Positions 1-8,734 of a DNA stretch of 64,000 nt are shown one piece after another. The notes beneath the pieces were generated by a model. It saw only the letters and a list, made by a program, of their open reading frames with translations, did no database searches and was not told where the DNA came from. The stretch comes from Betaproteobacteria bacterium (GTDB lineage Bacteria; Pseudomonadota; Gammaproteobacteria; Burkholderiales; Casimicrobiaceae), in the NCBI GenBank assembly GCA_013298765.1, contig JAAFJA010000009.1, positions 110,601-174,600 of the forward strand. The letters run 5' to 3'. Within the stretch, counting starts at the first letter, position 1. Each line of letters begins with the position of its first letter. Position numbers and translations under genes: made by a program.

Positions 1-151
1 GCGAGACACGTGAGGCTCAAAGAAAACGCATCGACAGTAAAGCGAGGTGAACTACGCCGTCTTAGGGCCGAATTCTAAGGAGCGAACGACGTTTTGGGGC
101 GTTCGATTGGATAGGCGTAGCGGTTCGGCTTCAGGGCGGCGGCGACTCGCT
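1..151. other. Left edge, no gene recognised
   Basis: No supported coding region is seen here. The short open frames lack family resemblance and run antisense into the chromate transporter. A weak hairpin with arms CGAAC and GTTCG lies near 83-106 and could belong to the 3' end of the leftward chromate transporter transcript, but it lacks a clear T-tract. Confidence 0.4.
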
Positions 152-682
152 TCAGAGCTGAAGCCCGACACCCAACACTGCCCCTGCGCCGATCACTAGC
201 AACGGATGGAGCTTCGGCCTCAAGAGGAAGATGGCAAGCGCGAGGGCCGCGATTGCCCACTCGATCGCGCCGCGAAAGCTTTGGGTGAGTAGTGCACAGC
301 CCGCAAGCATGAGGCCGACCGTGACCGGCGCAAGCCCGCAAAGAATGATCTCGCGCCAAGGATTGGCATGCACGCGCGCGAAAAACTTCGCCACCAGAAT
401 CACCATTACAAACGGTGCTGCGCTAATCGCAAGAAGCGTGGTGAGCGCGCCCGGGATGCCCGCAACATGGTAGCCAAACAAGGCGACGTAGAGGATGTTG
501 GGCCCAGGTGCAGCTTGCGCAAGCGCAATGTAGCCTGCGAACTCGTTCGTACTCATGAGCCCGCGAGAATCGACGAAGAAGCGATGCATGTCGGGTACGA
601 GCGGAATGGTGCCGCCAATACACAGGAACGACAACGTTACGTAGAGAAACGCCATGTCAAAAAGCAGGCTGTCGCTCTTCAT
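152..682 (-). CDS. Chromate transporter, short-chain CHR subunit 2
   Basis: A 176-residue membrane protein of the chromate transporter (CHR) family, which moves chromate or related anions across the inner membrane. It matches a single CHR domain: a glycine-rich N-terminal helix (FLCIGGTIPLVPDM) followed by the AQAAPGPN motif and several hydrophobic segments. Long CHR proteins carry two such domains, while short ones occur as adjacent gene pairs, as here. The start is set at the ATG at 682 because it forms an ATGA overlap with the stop codon of the upstream CHR gene. A longer reading would extend 23 residues into that gene. Tight overlap implies translational coupling and a heteromeric transporter. 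The transported substrate is inferred from the family only. Confidence 0.85.
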   Translation of the reverse strand: MKSDSLLFDMAFLYVTLSFLCIGGTIPLVPDMHRFFVDSRGLMSTNEFAGYIALAQAAPGPNILYVALFGYHVAGIPGALTTLLAISAAPFVMVILVAKFFARVHANPWREIILCGLAPVTVGLMLAGCALLTQSFRGAIEWAIAALALAIFLLRPKLHPLLVIGAGAVLGVGLQL

Positions 683-1245
683 AGCTTCCCCGCTTTCGAC
701 AGCGCAACACCGATTGCGCCACAAGCAAGCAGCACGAACGCCATATGCCAATGAAGGAACGCTGAGAGACAGGCCGCCGCGACACAGAGCAGCACGGCCA
801 AAGCGTTTTTTCTGAAAGGCTTCGCCATTTTGAGCGCCATCGCCACAAAGTACGCGGTCGCTACGACCGACATGCCTTTGAGCGCTGATTTAACCTGTGC
901 GATGTGTGAGAAGTGCTGATAAAGCTCATTGAGCACGAGCAACAGTACAAGCGGCCCACCAATCAGTCCGGCGAAGGCAGCGAGCGCCCCCGCGATGCCG
1001 CGAAATCGTGCGCCGATGAACACGCTGGTGTTCACCACGTTAGGCCCTGGAACGGCCTGGCAAACGGTGAGGATTTCGTTGAAATCGCGCTCATGAAGCC
1101 AGCGCCTTTCCTCGACGATGATCCGATGCACCCAGGGCAATGCACCGCCAAATGCGCTGACGCCGATCTTTAAGAACGCCATGAACAATTCCCGCTTGTT
1201 GGGAATGGGGCGCACTTCAATTTTTTCGTCTGGAGCTTCTGTCAT
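679..1245 (-). CDS. Chromate transporter, short-chain CHR subunit 1
   Basis: A 188-residue single-domain CHR-family membrane protein, partner of the overlapping downstream gene. Visible family features are FLKIGVSAFGGALPWVHR near residues 25-42 and the CQAVPGPNVVNTSVFIG motif near 62-78, then hydrophobic helices to the C-terminus. The N-terminal 20 residues are charged and probably cytoplasmic. The gene starts at the ATG at 1245, 73 bp from the divergent thioesterase start, so the two genes probably share a promoter region. CHR pairs typically export chromate or act on sulfate-like anions. Nothing else in the window points to metal resistance. Confidence 0.85.
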   Translation of the reverse strand: MTEAPDEKIEVRPIPNKRELFMAFLKIGVSAFGGALPWVHRIIVEERRWLHERDFNEILTVCQAVPGPNVVNTSVFIGARFRGIAGALAAFAGLIGGPLVLLLVLNELYQHFSHIAQVKSALKGMSVVATAYFVAMALKMAKPFRKNALAVLLCVAAACLSAFLHWHMAFVLLACGAIGVALSKAGKL

Positions 1246-1318
1246 ACGTTCATGCTATCGAATGCGGCTTACAGGTTGGACGCACCGTTCCACCAAGCCT
1301 TCAGGTATCGTTCGCATC

Positions 1319-1753
1319 ATGAATGTAGGTATCGACAATCCGTTTCACTCGCCGATTGCGCCGTTCGAGCAAAGGCGAGTCGTCGCCGCCAGTGAAATCG
1401 ATGAACTGAACCACGTGAATAACGTCGTCTATCTCGCGTGGATTAACGATATCGCGGTCGCGCACTGGAATTCGCTCACCACTGAAGCGATTCGAAGCAA
1501 GCTCATCTGGGTGGCGCTGCGACACGAGATTGACTATAAGGCGGAAGCGCTTTTGGGCGAGAAGATTCTCGTGCGCACGTGGACCGGCGCTGCGAAGGGT
1601 CTGCGCTATGCGCGCCACACGCGAATCTATCGCGAGGCCAACAACGCGTTGTTAGCTGAAGGCTTGACGCAGTGGTGTCCGGTTGACGCGAATTCGCGAA
1701 AGCCTGCGCGCCCACCGATAGAGATTGCCCAATTGTTCGGACGCGCGGGTTGA
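1319..1753 (+). CDS. Acyl-CoA thioesterase, 4HBT (hot-dog) family
   Basis: A 144-residue hot-dog-fold thioesterase of the YbgC/FadM type, which hydrolyses acyl-CoA thioesters in the cytoplasm. The diagnostic stretch is ASEIDELNHVNNVVYLAWIN near residues 21-40, where the Asp/Glu-x-x-x-His-Val-Asn-Asn pattern marks the active site helix. A second strand region carries LLGEKILVRTWTG. The reading frame is open further upstream, but that extension has no family resemblance and overlaps the promoter region of the divergent gene, so the ATG at 1319 is chosen. The acyl substrate cannot be deduced. No functional link with the chromate transporter is evident. Confidence 0.85.
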   Translation: MNVGIDNPFHSPIAPFEQRRVVAASEIDELNHVNNVVYLAWINDIAVAHWNSLTTEAIRSKLIWVALRHEIDYKAEALLGEKILVRTWTGAAKGLRYARHTRIYREANNALLAEGLTQWCPVDANSRKPARPPIEIAQLFGRAG

Positions 1754-1995
1754 GTTGCAGACGACTCACGCAATTGCGATAGCGGCGAAGGGCAGCGCTC
1801 GCGTGTCAATGAATTGCGGAGTAGCGGCATCTCTCGTGTAAGCGCTCCGCCTTAGGACTCAGGCTCATTGACTCAGAAATAAGCCGAAAAGAACGGATTT
1901 ACCCCGCTACATAGCTATCGTAGTGATAGTTGTTAATGCGCGAAACTGGCTTGTCGCCCCGATAAACGCGTCTGTTCCGGGGTTCTGCTAATAGA

Positions 1996-2892
1996 TCAGA
2001 CCGGATGCACCGTCACCGCCACTGACAGCTGATGCGCACCGCCGCCGCGAATCACTCCGCGCAATGGCGGCACATCGCTGTAATCGCGGCCATAAGCGAT
2101 GACGACATGATCCTCGCCAGCAAGGCAGTTGTTAGTGGGATCGAACTCGAGCCAGCCGTGCGACGGTGAATACACCGAAAGCCACGCATGTGACGCGTCC
2201 GCGCCGATCAACCGAGGCTGGCCGGGTAACGGCTGCGTGAGCAGATAACCGCTCACGTACTTAGCCGCGAGGCCGAGCGAGCGCAGGCATGCGATCGCGA
2301 CCTGCGCAAAGTCTTGGCACACGCCGCGTTTCAATGAAAGCGCGTGCTGAGGCAAGGTGTTCACATCGGTGGATGTTGTTGAATACTGAAACTCGTGGTG
2401 AATGCGTTCACACAACGTAGAGGCCAATCGAAATACAGATGCGCCGTCACTCGCGAGATCGCGTGCATAGTTGGCAAATACGTCGTCGATTGCTGCGAGT
2501 GGTGATGCTTGGGTGTAGAGGCTTGCTTCGTCGAACGCTTGGTCCGCGCGATAGCGCATCGCTGCTGCTACCTCGTGCCAAGGCTCGCTCACGGGCAGCG
2601 CAACGCGATCCAATTTTCCGATCCAACTCGTCGGCAGCGCGGCGGTGGTGACTTCGCTTCTTGCGGTGACACGAAACTCACGATGGGGCGAGGCGATTTC
2701 GAAATAGGTTCGCGTTTGTCCGAGCGCATCGACCGATTCGCTGCGCGCCGCTGGCTGTGGTGAGATATCAATTGAATGCGAATGTACGAGTTGCTTGGGC
2801 AGCGCGAGCGGAGTCAGCATTGCGATGTGGTGCGCTTGCTCAACATCGAGGGAGTATTGGTAAAGTGTTTCGTGGGTGATCGCTAGTCGCAT
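1996..2892 (-). CDS. Transglutaminase-like cysteine peptidase-fold protein
   Basis: A 298-residue protein with an N-terminal beta-rich domain (MRLAITHETLYQYS) and a transglutaminase-like core. The Cys-His-Asp triad is visible in RGVCQDFAQVA, ASHAWLSVY and GWLEFDPTNN. Such proteins are thought to cleave or transfer amide bonds in peptides, and are routinely encoded beside circularly permuted ATP-grasp and alpha-E proteins, as here. The start is set at the ATG at 2892 because family members begin with this MRLxIxHxTxYxY strand. The frame extends 18 residues further into the upstream gene's end. It lies 16 bp downstream of the ATP-grasp/alpha-E gene and is probably cotranscribed. The substrate is unknown. 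Confidence 0.88.
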   Translation of the reverse strand: MRLAITHETLYQYSLDVEQAHHIAMLTPLALPKQLVHSHSIDISPQPAARSESVDALGQTRTYFEIASPHREFRVTARSEVTTAALPTSWIGKLDRVALPVSEPWHEVAAAMRYRADQAFDEASLYTQASPLAAIDDVFANYARDLASDGASVFRLASTLCERIHHEFQYSTTSTDVNTLPQHALSLKRGVCQDFAQVAIACLRSLGLAAKYVSGYLLTQPLPGQPRLIGADASHAWLSVYSPSHGWLEFDPTNNCLAGEDHVVIAYGRDYSDVPPLRGVIRGGGAHQLSVAVTVHPV

Positions 2893-2908
2893 GTAGGCTC
2901 GAGTTGGC

Positions 2909-5542
2909 TCAGAAGGTGGTGCCGACCGAAGTCGAGCTCTGCGCATGTGAAAAGTATCGCTGAGAGAGTACGTCTGACAAGCCAGACACTTCGTCGATCA
3001 CGCTCTTCAAGCAGTCAATCAACAATTCGGAGTCGCCGCGGGCGAGATCGGCGAGCGGGCGATCGAAAGTCGCCTGCGACCACTGGTGCGGCAGCGTTCG
3101 CTCGCGCAGCAATTCAGGCGTCTCGCCCATCGGGGTGCCTACAAGTTTTGCCAGACGTGATCGCAAGGTTTGCGAAATCCAGGCGAGCGAACGCGGGTTA
3201 TCGCGATCAAGCACCAGAAGTTCAATCAACGACGGCGCATCGCGCCGCTGCAAGTAGCGTGAGCGATAGGTGATGGTGCTATCGAAGAAGCCCAGCACCA
3301 AGCCAAAGCCGGTATCGGTATCTACCGCACCGGTCGCGAACGCCTCAGCCAAGGCATGCGAGAGCGTTCCAAGACGCTCGATTTGGCGACCGATTGAGAG
3401 CATTCGCCAGCCATCGTCGCGAGTCATGCGATCCGCTTGCGCGCCGTTCATTGCCATCACGTGTACGGTGAGTCGCTCAAGCGCGCGCAGCGCTGATTGC
3501 ACACTCACGCTCTTGTTTGCGAGCGCCGCGTGTAACTCTTGTTCGCTTTGCGAAACAAGTGTCCATTGTTCAAGCGCCAGCCGCTCGCGGACGGCAAACG
3601 CCGTCGTGCGCAAAGCGGAAAGCACGGCCGCGACACTATGGCCGCCCAACTTCGATTCCCGGTCGTCGAGTGAGGCGAGCAAGGAGCGTTCAAACAGTGC
3701 GGCAGATTTCCGCATCGAGGGCACTTCTTTCGAGACCAAGCCGTTTTCAACAGCAAGCCGCGACAGCCATTCTTCTGTGCCGATAAGAGCCTCATCGTCG
3801 GTGGTGAGCGCTTCGAGCGTAATTCTTGCCAACCGCGTGGTGTTGTCGAGCCGTTCGGTATAGCGGCCTAACCAGAAGAGGTTTTCTGCCGCACGCGAAG
3901 TCACGCCGATCCCGCTTCGGCTGGTTGCAATCGGTGTCAATGTGTTTGAAAGTGGCGCACGGTCTTCGCGCGCACGACCGGTGATCGCCCACACATCCGC
4001 CGAGCTTCCACCGCGATACATTGAAACAATTTCTTTGCCCTCGGGCGCGATGCGCGCGAGCCCGCCGGGAAGCACGCACCAGCGACCGACGCCGTCAGAC
4101 AAGGCATACACGCGAATCATCGCCGCCCGCGCACTGAGCGTGCCGTCCGGCTGTGCGTTGAACGTAGGCGTTTTCGCGAGCGGCAGATAGTCTTGCGCAA
4201 CGAACTGCTCGGGCGCTGCAGTCATGCGTTTGCGCCATTGCGCAAGCTCACGCTCGTTGAGCTCGTGCCCTGCCATCGGCACGAAGCGGCGACCTTTATC
4301 GCTGAAGGTCGGCTTTACTACCATGTTGTTCAGTGAAGGCAGCACTTCATCCATTGCACTTTGTTCGCCGCACCACCACGTGCCAATTGAAGGCAGCGCC
4401 ATCGCCTCACCATAAAGCGCGTCGGATATTTTTGGCAGGAATGCGAGCACGGCGGACGATTCGAGCCAGGCGCTTCCAGGCCCGTTTGCCAATACGACGT
4501 TGCCAGCGCGATACGCCTGCATCAATCCGGGCACGCCGAGTGCTGAATCAGCGCGCAACTCCAGCGGATCCATGAAATCGTCGTCTAGCCGACGAATGAT
4601 GGCGTCAACCGTTTCTAAGCCCTTGATCGTCTTCAGCCACACGCGCTCGTTGCGCACCACGAGATCGCTGCCCTCGGCGAGCGTGAGCCCCAGATAACGC
4701 GCGAGATAAACGTGTTCGAAATAGGTTTGGCTGTACGGCCCGGGCGTGAGCAACACAATGTGCGGTGACGCGCGATTTGCGTGCGCCGCGAGGCTGCCCA
4801 TCAAGGCTTTGTACGCGTTGAGCACACGTTCAACCTGAAGCGAACGAAACGCGTCAGGAAATAAGCGCGACACGATCATTCGGTTCTCAAGCAAGTAGCC
4901 CAAGCCCGATGGCGCGTCGGTGCGCTGCGAAATGATCCACCAGCGTCCATCGGGTCCGCGCGCAAGATCAAAACCGGCGATGTGCAAATGCGTACCGCCG
5001 ATTGGCTTCGCGCCGTGTGCAGCAGGGCGAAACGCCGGATGCCCTTGCACAATCGCACTCGGCAGCAATCCGCGTTTAACAAGCGTTTGTGCGCCGTAAA
5101 CATCGGCCAAGATGTCGTTTAGCAAACGCACTCGCTGCAACACGCCGCGCTCAATGGTTTGCCATTCGTTCTCCGGCACGATCATCGGGAACAAATCGAG
5201 CGCCCAAGGCCGTGCCTGACCCGTCGCGTCGGAATAGAGGTTGTAAGTTACGCCGTTATCGGCGATGCGCCGAAGCATGCTCGCATGCAAATCGGCCAGG
5301 CGCGCGCGGAACGATGCGACCGAATCTTCGCGATCGCTGCTATCGAAGCCGCTACGAAGCCCGTGGTGCGCATGTAAGGCCGCTTCGAAGAAGGTCTGCC
5401 AATGTGGCGCTACCGAATCGCGCTCAAACAGCATCTGACCGGACGATTCGACAAAACCGCGATCTGCGGCAAGCGCGGCGAAGAACTCGCGCCTCACCTC
5501 GGCGCGCAACGAATCAGCGAATGACGCAGACGGTTTCAACAT
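2909..5542 (-). CDS. Circularly permuted ATP-grasp / alpha-E domain fusion protein
   Basis: An 877-residue fusion. Residues about 80-515 form a circularly permuted ATP-grasp domain (former DUF404/DUF407) with LDLFPMIVPENEW, ERGVLQRVRLLNDILADVYG, LTPGPYSQTYFEHVYLAR and NNMVVKPTFSDKGRR, typical of predicted peptide amide ligases. Residues about 545-865 form an all-helical alpha-E domain (former DUF403), starting at SRAAENLFWLGRYTERLDNT. In many genomes these are two adjacent genes. Here they are one polypeptide, followed by the transglutaminase gene. The trio has been proposed in comparative genomics to make or modify a peptide, but the product is unknown. The ATG at 5542 fits the family N-terminus. 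Confidence 0.9.
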   Translation of the reverse strand: MLKPSASFADSLRAEVRREFFAALAADRGFVESSGQMLFERDSVAPHWQTFFEAALHAHHGLRSGFDSSDREDSVASFRARLADLHASMLRRIADNGVTYNLYSDATGQARPWALDLFPMIVPENEWQTIERGVLQRVRLLNDILADVYGAQTLVKRGLLPSAIVQGHPAFRPAAHGAKPIGGTHLHIAGFDLARGPDGRWWIISQRTDAPSGLGYLLENRMIVSRLFPDAFRSLQVERVLNAYKALMGSLAAHANRASPHIVLLTPGPYSQTYFEHVYLARYLGLTLAEGSDLVVRNERVWLKTIKGLETVDAIIRRLDDDFMDPLELRADSALGVPGLMQAYRAGNVVLANGPGSAWLESSAVLAFLPKISDALYGEAMALPSIGTWWCGEQSAMDEVLPSLNNMVVKPTFSDKGRRFVPMAGHELNERELAQWRKRMTAAPEQFVAQDYLPLAKTPTFNAQPDGTLSARAAMIRVYALSDGVGRWCVLPGGLARIAPEGKEIVSMYRGGSSADVWAITGRAREDRAPLSNTLTPIATSRSGIGVTSRAAENLFWLGRYTERLDNTTRLARITLEALTTDDEALIGTEEWLSRLAVENGLVSKEVPSMRKSAALFERSLLASLDDRESKLGGHSVAAVLSALRTTAFAVRERLALEQWTLVSQSEQELHAALANKSVSVQSALRALERLTVHVMAMNGAQADRMTRDDGWRMLSIGRQIERLGTLSHALAEAFATGAVDTDTGFGLVLGFFDSTITYRSRYLQRRDAPSLIELLVLDRDNPRSLAWISQTLRSRLAKLVGTPMGETPELLRERTLPHQWSQATFDRPLADLARGDSELLIDCLKSVIDEVSGLSDVLSQRYFSHAQSSTSVGTTF

Positions 5543-5608
5543 GACTCAAATTATCTGCGCAGTAAACATTTCGCGTACGAACTAAGAATAGCATACAAAT
5601 AAAGTGAT

Positions 5609-5690
5609 ATATAGCCAATTTATTTATGGCACAGTCGTAATTTAGCTTGATTACGAGTTAAAGCGAAAATGTAACGTAGCCCTAGCAAAT
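5609..5690. repeat. CTAG-type intergenic repeat, degenerate copy
   Basis: The 365-bp gap between the ATP-grasp gene start and the phosphatase gene stop holds no gene. Within it is an AT-rich stretch with TAGCC, then ATGGCACAG, then about 42 bp, then AACGTAGCCCTAG. The spacing from the middle block to the last (about 57 bp) and the AACG-TAGCCC end match the clearer copies at 25.5 and 62.2 kb, so I read it as a degenerate member. The rest of the gap shows no clear signal apart from likely promoter sequence for the leftward ATP-grasp gene. Confidence 0.5.
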
Positions 5691-5907
5691 GGGCGAAAGA
5701 GCTGTTAGCGCTGTTTTAATTGTCGCGCGCGTTGGTTCTTTGACTCCAGTTCCTCAGCGGAACGACAACTTCGAAACGCTTGCTCGGCGGACGAAGCGCG
5801 CTTGAAAAGCCGGTAAAGGTGAACGGGAGACTCTGCGCAGTCTGCGGAGTCGACGCTAGGAAACAAACGGGTCGGCGAAATGCGTCAAGCGGAGCGCTGC
5901 CTCAGCC

Positions 5908-6771
5908 TCAACGTGCTTCGAGCGTCAATAAGACCGGCTGATGATCGCTTGCTTTCGTTTCGAGATCGACATTCACTGACTTCACATTCGCACGCAAACT
6001 CTCACTCACAAACAAATAGTCGCAAGTAATGGGCTCAGGGCCATAGCGTCGATCAAACAAACGAAATGTTGGCGCATGCGCCTCACCCGGATGCGCAATG
6101 GTCCAAGCATCGATCAATCGTGTCGCGTCTCCGTTCTCGGATTGCATCAGCGCATACTCTTCCTGATGCGGCTCGAAATTGAAGTCGCCCGTAAGAATGC
6201 AGTGCGGCGTGTGCGTTTTCGCCTGAAACGGGGTTCCCGTGGTGTCTAGTTCCGGCGGGTACTTTGCGTGCCCACAGGCATCTGCATGCAGGAAGAGCAA
6301 TTCCTCGGCCTGCGTCTTTCTCATCAGTGGCGAATAGAACTCCAGATGAGTCGTCATCACGCGAACCGCACCCAGCGGTGTTTGCAAGGTCGCCGAAACG
6401 CAAATGCGCGGCATGCTGCGCACACCGAATGTGCCAGCGTCGGCAGGGTAGGGCAGCGTGTAGCGATGCACCTGTAGCGCGGGCAATCGCGTAGCGATCA
6501 GATTGCCAAATTGTTGCCGCGACGCGCCATCGGGCCCGAGCTCATCGACGGCCGCGCCGAAAAATACTTCGTAGCCAGGTAACAGCGCCTTAAGAATCGC
6601 CGGTTGATCGTGCGATGCGTCACCCTCCAGCCGCGGATAGTTCACTGCCACTTCCTGCAAGCAGAGCACATCAAAGTCCGCGATCTGCTTCGCTCGATCA
6701 ACGACGCGCGCGATGTCAACTTTGCCATCGAGCCCGCAAAACCACTGCACGTTCCACGTAATGAGTTTCAT
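5908..6771 (-). CDS. Endonuclease/exonuclease/phosphatase (EEP) family protein
   Basis: A 287-residue metal-dependent hydrolase of the EEP superfamily (DNase I/sphingomyelinase/phosphodiesterase fold). All expected motifs are present: WNVQW near residue 6, LQEV for the metal-binding Glu, TTHLE, LTGDFNFEP, CDYLFVS and the terminal SDHQP with the catalytic His. The family cleaves phosphodiester or phosphomonoester bonds, and members act on nucleic acids, lipids or small molecules. The ATG at 6771 overlaps the permease stop in an ATGA arrangement, so it is the last gene of the ABC importer operon. That position is where a glycerophosphodiesterase often sits, so a role in processing the imported phosphodiester is a reasonable inference, not shown. 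Confidence 0.85.
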   Translation of the reverse strand: MKLITWNVQWFCGLDGKVDIARVVDRAKQIADFDVLCLQEVAVNYPRLEGDASHDQPAILKALLPGYEVFFGAAVDELGPDGASRQQFGNLIATRLPALQVHRYTLPYPADAGTFGVRSMPRICVSATLQTPLGAVRVMTTHLEFYSPLMRKTQAEELLFLHADACGHAKYPPELDTTGTPFQAKTHTPHCILTGDFNFEPHQEEYALMQSENGDATRLIDAWTIAHPGEAHAPTFRLFDRRYGPEPITCDYLFVSESLRANVKSVNVDLETKASDHQPVLLTLEAR

Positions 6772-7604
6772 TTGATGCCAGCGCGCATGAAGGATTGCAC
6801 GAATTGCCGTTGAAAAAGCAGAAACGCGATCAGCAGTGGCGCTGCGGTCAAAAGTGTGGCCGCTGTGATGATCGACCAATCGATGCCTTGATCGGTTGAG
6901 GCGAAGACTTGTAGCCCCACCGTCAACGGTCGCGAATTCACTGAATTGGTGACCACCAGCGGCCACAAAAAATTATTCCAGTGATAACTCACGGAAACGA
7001 GCGCGAACGCGATGTACACCGGCTTCGCAAGCGGCACGAACACACGCCACAGAATCTGCAACGTACTTGCGCCCTCCATCACTGCGGCTTCAACGAGTTC
7101 GTTAGGTATTTGCTTGAACGTTTGTCGGAGGAGAAAAATCGCGAATGCTGATGCGAAATATGGCAAACCGATCCCGAACAAAGTATCAATCAACCCGAGC
7201 TGGCTCATCGTCTTGTAGTTTTCAACGAGCAAGATGTCCGGCATGATCATTAACTGAATCAACACCAACGAGAAGAGAATGTTTTTTCCGCGAAATTCGT
7301 AGCGCGCGAACGCGTACGCGGCGAGCGTGCAAAGCACGAGCTGCGAGCCGAGGATCAGCGTCACAAGCAAGGTCGTATTCAAAAAGTAGCGTGCAAACGG
7401 CGCCGCTTTCCAGGCGTTCGCGAAGTTCTCTAACGTGAGCGGCGCAGTCAGTACAAACTTGGCCGAGAACTCCTGCGGATGCAACGCGGTCCACACGGCG
7501 TAAACAAGCGGCAAAATCCAAATCAAGGCAAGCAACCACGCCCCGATGTGATCGAGGCTGCGTATCCAGAGGGGTACGCGATAGGTTGGCGCTTCGGCGT
7601 GCAT
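6768..7604 (-). CDS. ABC sugar/glycerol-phosphate importer permease, UgpE-like
   Basis: A 278-residue inner-membrane permease with six predicted helices and the EAA loop that contacts the ATPase (EAAVMEGASTLQILWRVFVP near residues 174-193). Order and sequence resemble UgpE of sn-glycerol-3-phosphate importers, but carbohydrate uptake (CUT1) permeases are close relatives. The ATG at 7604 is preferred to an in-frame TTG one codon earlier. The stop overlaps the start of the EEP gene. A 112-bp gap with GC-rich repeats separates it from the first permease gene. Confidence 0.88.
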   Translation of the reverse strand: MHAEAPTYRVPLWIRSLDHIGAWLLALIWILPLVYAVWTALHPQEFSAKFVLTAPLTLENFANAWKAAPFARYFLNTTLLVTLILGSQLVLCTLAAYAFARYEFRGKNILFSLVLIQLMIMPDILLVENYKTMSQLGLIDTLFGIGLPYFASAFAIFLLRQTFKQIPNELVEAAVMEGASTLQILWRVFVPLAKPVYIAFALVSVSYHWNNFLWPLVVTNSVNSRPLTVGLQVFASTDQGIDWSIITAATLLTAAPLLIAFLLFQRQFVQSFMRAGIK

Positions 7605-7716
7605 CAAAGAACTCGAGATAAATCGCGTGAACGACTGATGTCGCGAAGCTCCTCTCGGCCTCGGGGGGATGCGTGAAGGAGCGAGCGCTCGTTTGCCGTC
7701 GTAATTCGAGAGCTCA

Positions 7717-8595
7717 CTAGTAATGTGCCTTTCGATCCATCAAGAAAAATTGCGCGAGCGCAACGCTTGCGAGCACCACGAGCAAGACGACAGTGATCGC
7801 GGCGGCATAGCCCGTGTCCCAATAGCGAAACCCGACTTCGTAGAGATGAAACAGAAGCAAACTGGTTGCGTTATCCGGTCCGCCGCGCGTCATCACCACC
7901 ACATGATCGACCATACGAAACGCGTTGATCACAGCGTTGACCAAAACAAAAATGGTCGTCGGCATCAGCAGCGGCCAAAGCACACGCCGGAAGAAAAACC
8001 ATCGACCCGCGCCTTCGATCGCCGCCGCCTCGCGCAAGCTCGGATTGATGCCTTGCAACGCTGCGAGATAGAAAATCATGAAGAACCCCGCTTCTTTCCA
8101 GATCGCGACCATCGTGATCGCGCCGAGCGCGGTGGACTTATCGCCAAGCCAATTGTGCGAGGGAAATCCAAACATGCCACCGATTTGTTCGAGCAAACCG
8201 TACGTAGGCGTATAGAAAAAGAGCCAAATATTTGCCACCGCAATCATTGGCAGTACGGTTGGCGTGAAATACGCCATCCGCAAAAATGCTTGACCGGAAA
8301 GGCGCGCGTTGACCCATAGCGCCATCGCCAGCGCGAGCCCCACTGACAGGGGAATCGTTGCTAGCGCGAACCAAAGGTTGTTGCGAAACGACTGCCAGAA
8401 GATCGGATCTTCAACCATGATCCGATAGTTTTCGAGGCCCACAAACGTTGACGGCCTGTTCCCTTTCGGGGTCGACATGAAACTATCAATGAACGTCGCG
8501 ACCGCCGGGTAATGCGTGAACGCGACAAGCAACGCCAATGCCGGAAGCAGCATCAGGTAAGCGTGGGCTTGGCGTTGGTGGTTCACAGAATTCAA
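7717..8595 (-). CDS. ABC sugar/glycerol-phosphate importer permease, UgpA-like
   Basis: A 292-residue permease with six membrane segments. It has the N-terminal helix AYLMLLPALALLVAFTHYP and an EAA loop (REAAAIEGAGRWFFFRRVLWP). It corresponds to UgpA, the first permease of glycerol-3-phosphate-type importers, and pairs with the downstream UgpE-like protein. The start is uncertain: the frame opens with TTG at 8595, and a GTG follows at 8586, neither with a strong Shine-Dalgarno. The gene follows a long inverted repeat that separates it from the binding-protein gene, an arrangement that can lower expression of membrane subunits relative to the periplasmic protein. Confidence 0.86.
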   Translation of the reverse strand: MNSVNHQRQAHAYLMLLPALALLVAFTHYPAVATFIDSFMSTPKGNRPSTFVGLENYRIMVEDPIFWQSFRNNLWFALATIPLSVGLALAMALWVNARLSGQAFLRMAYFTPTVLPMIAVANIWLFFYTPTYGLLEQIGGMFGFPSHNWLGDKSTALGAITMVAIWKEAGFFMIFYLAALQGINPSLREAAAIEGAGRWFFFRRVLWPLLMPTTIFVLVNAVINAFRMVDHVVVMTRGGPDNATSLLLFHLYEVGFRYWDTGYAAAITVVLLVVLASVALAQFFLMDRKAHY

Positions 8596-8630
8596 TCGTG
8601 TAGTGAAGCGCGATCATTCATGAAGTTGTT

Positions 8631-8730
8631 TCCCTCCCCTTCAAGGGGAGGGCTAGGGTGGGGATGGGGTTCGTCTCGATTGCGTAGTCAAACCCAATCC
8701 CCCTCCCGAACTCCCCTTCAGGGGGAGGGA
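8631..8730. repeat. REP-like GC-rich inverted repeat inside the ABC operon
   Basis: Two imperfect arms of about 41 bp (8631-8671 and 8690-8730) pair across an 18-bp loop. The left arm begins TCCCTCCCCTTCAAGGGGAG and the right arm ends CTCCCCTTCAGGGGGAGGGA. Each arm also contains its own small hairpin around CTTCA. The right arm ends 4 bp before the stop codon of the binding-protein gene. Its form and position fit a dispersed REP-like element that could stabilise the upstream mRNA or attenuate transcription into the permease genes. Confidence 0.8.
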
Positions 8731-8734
8731 GATA

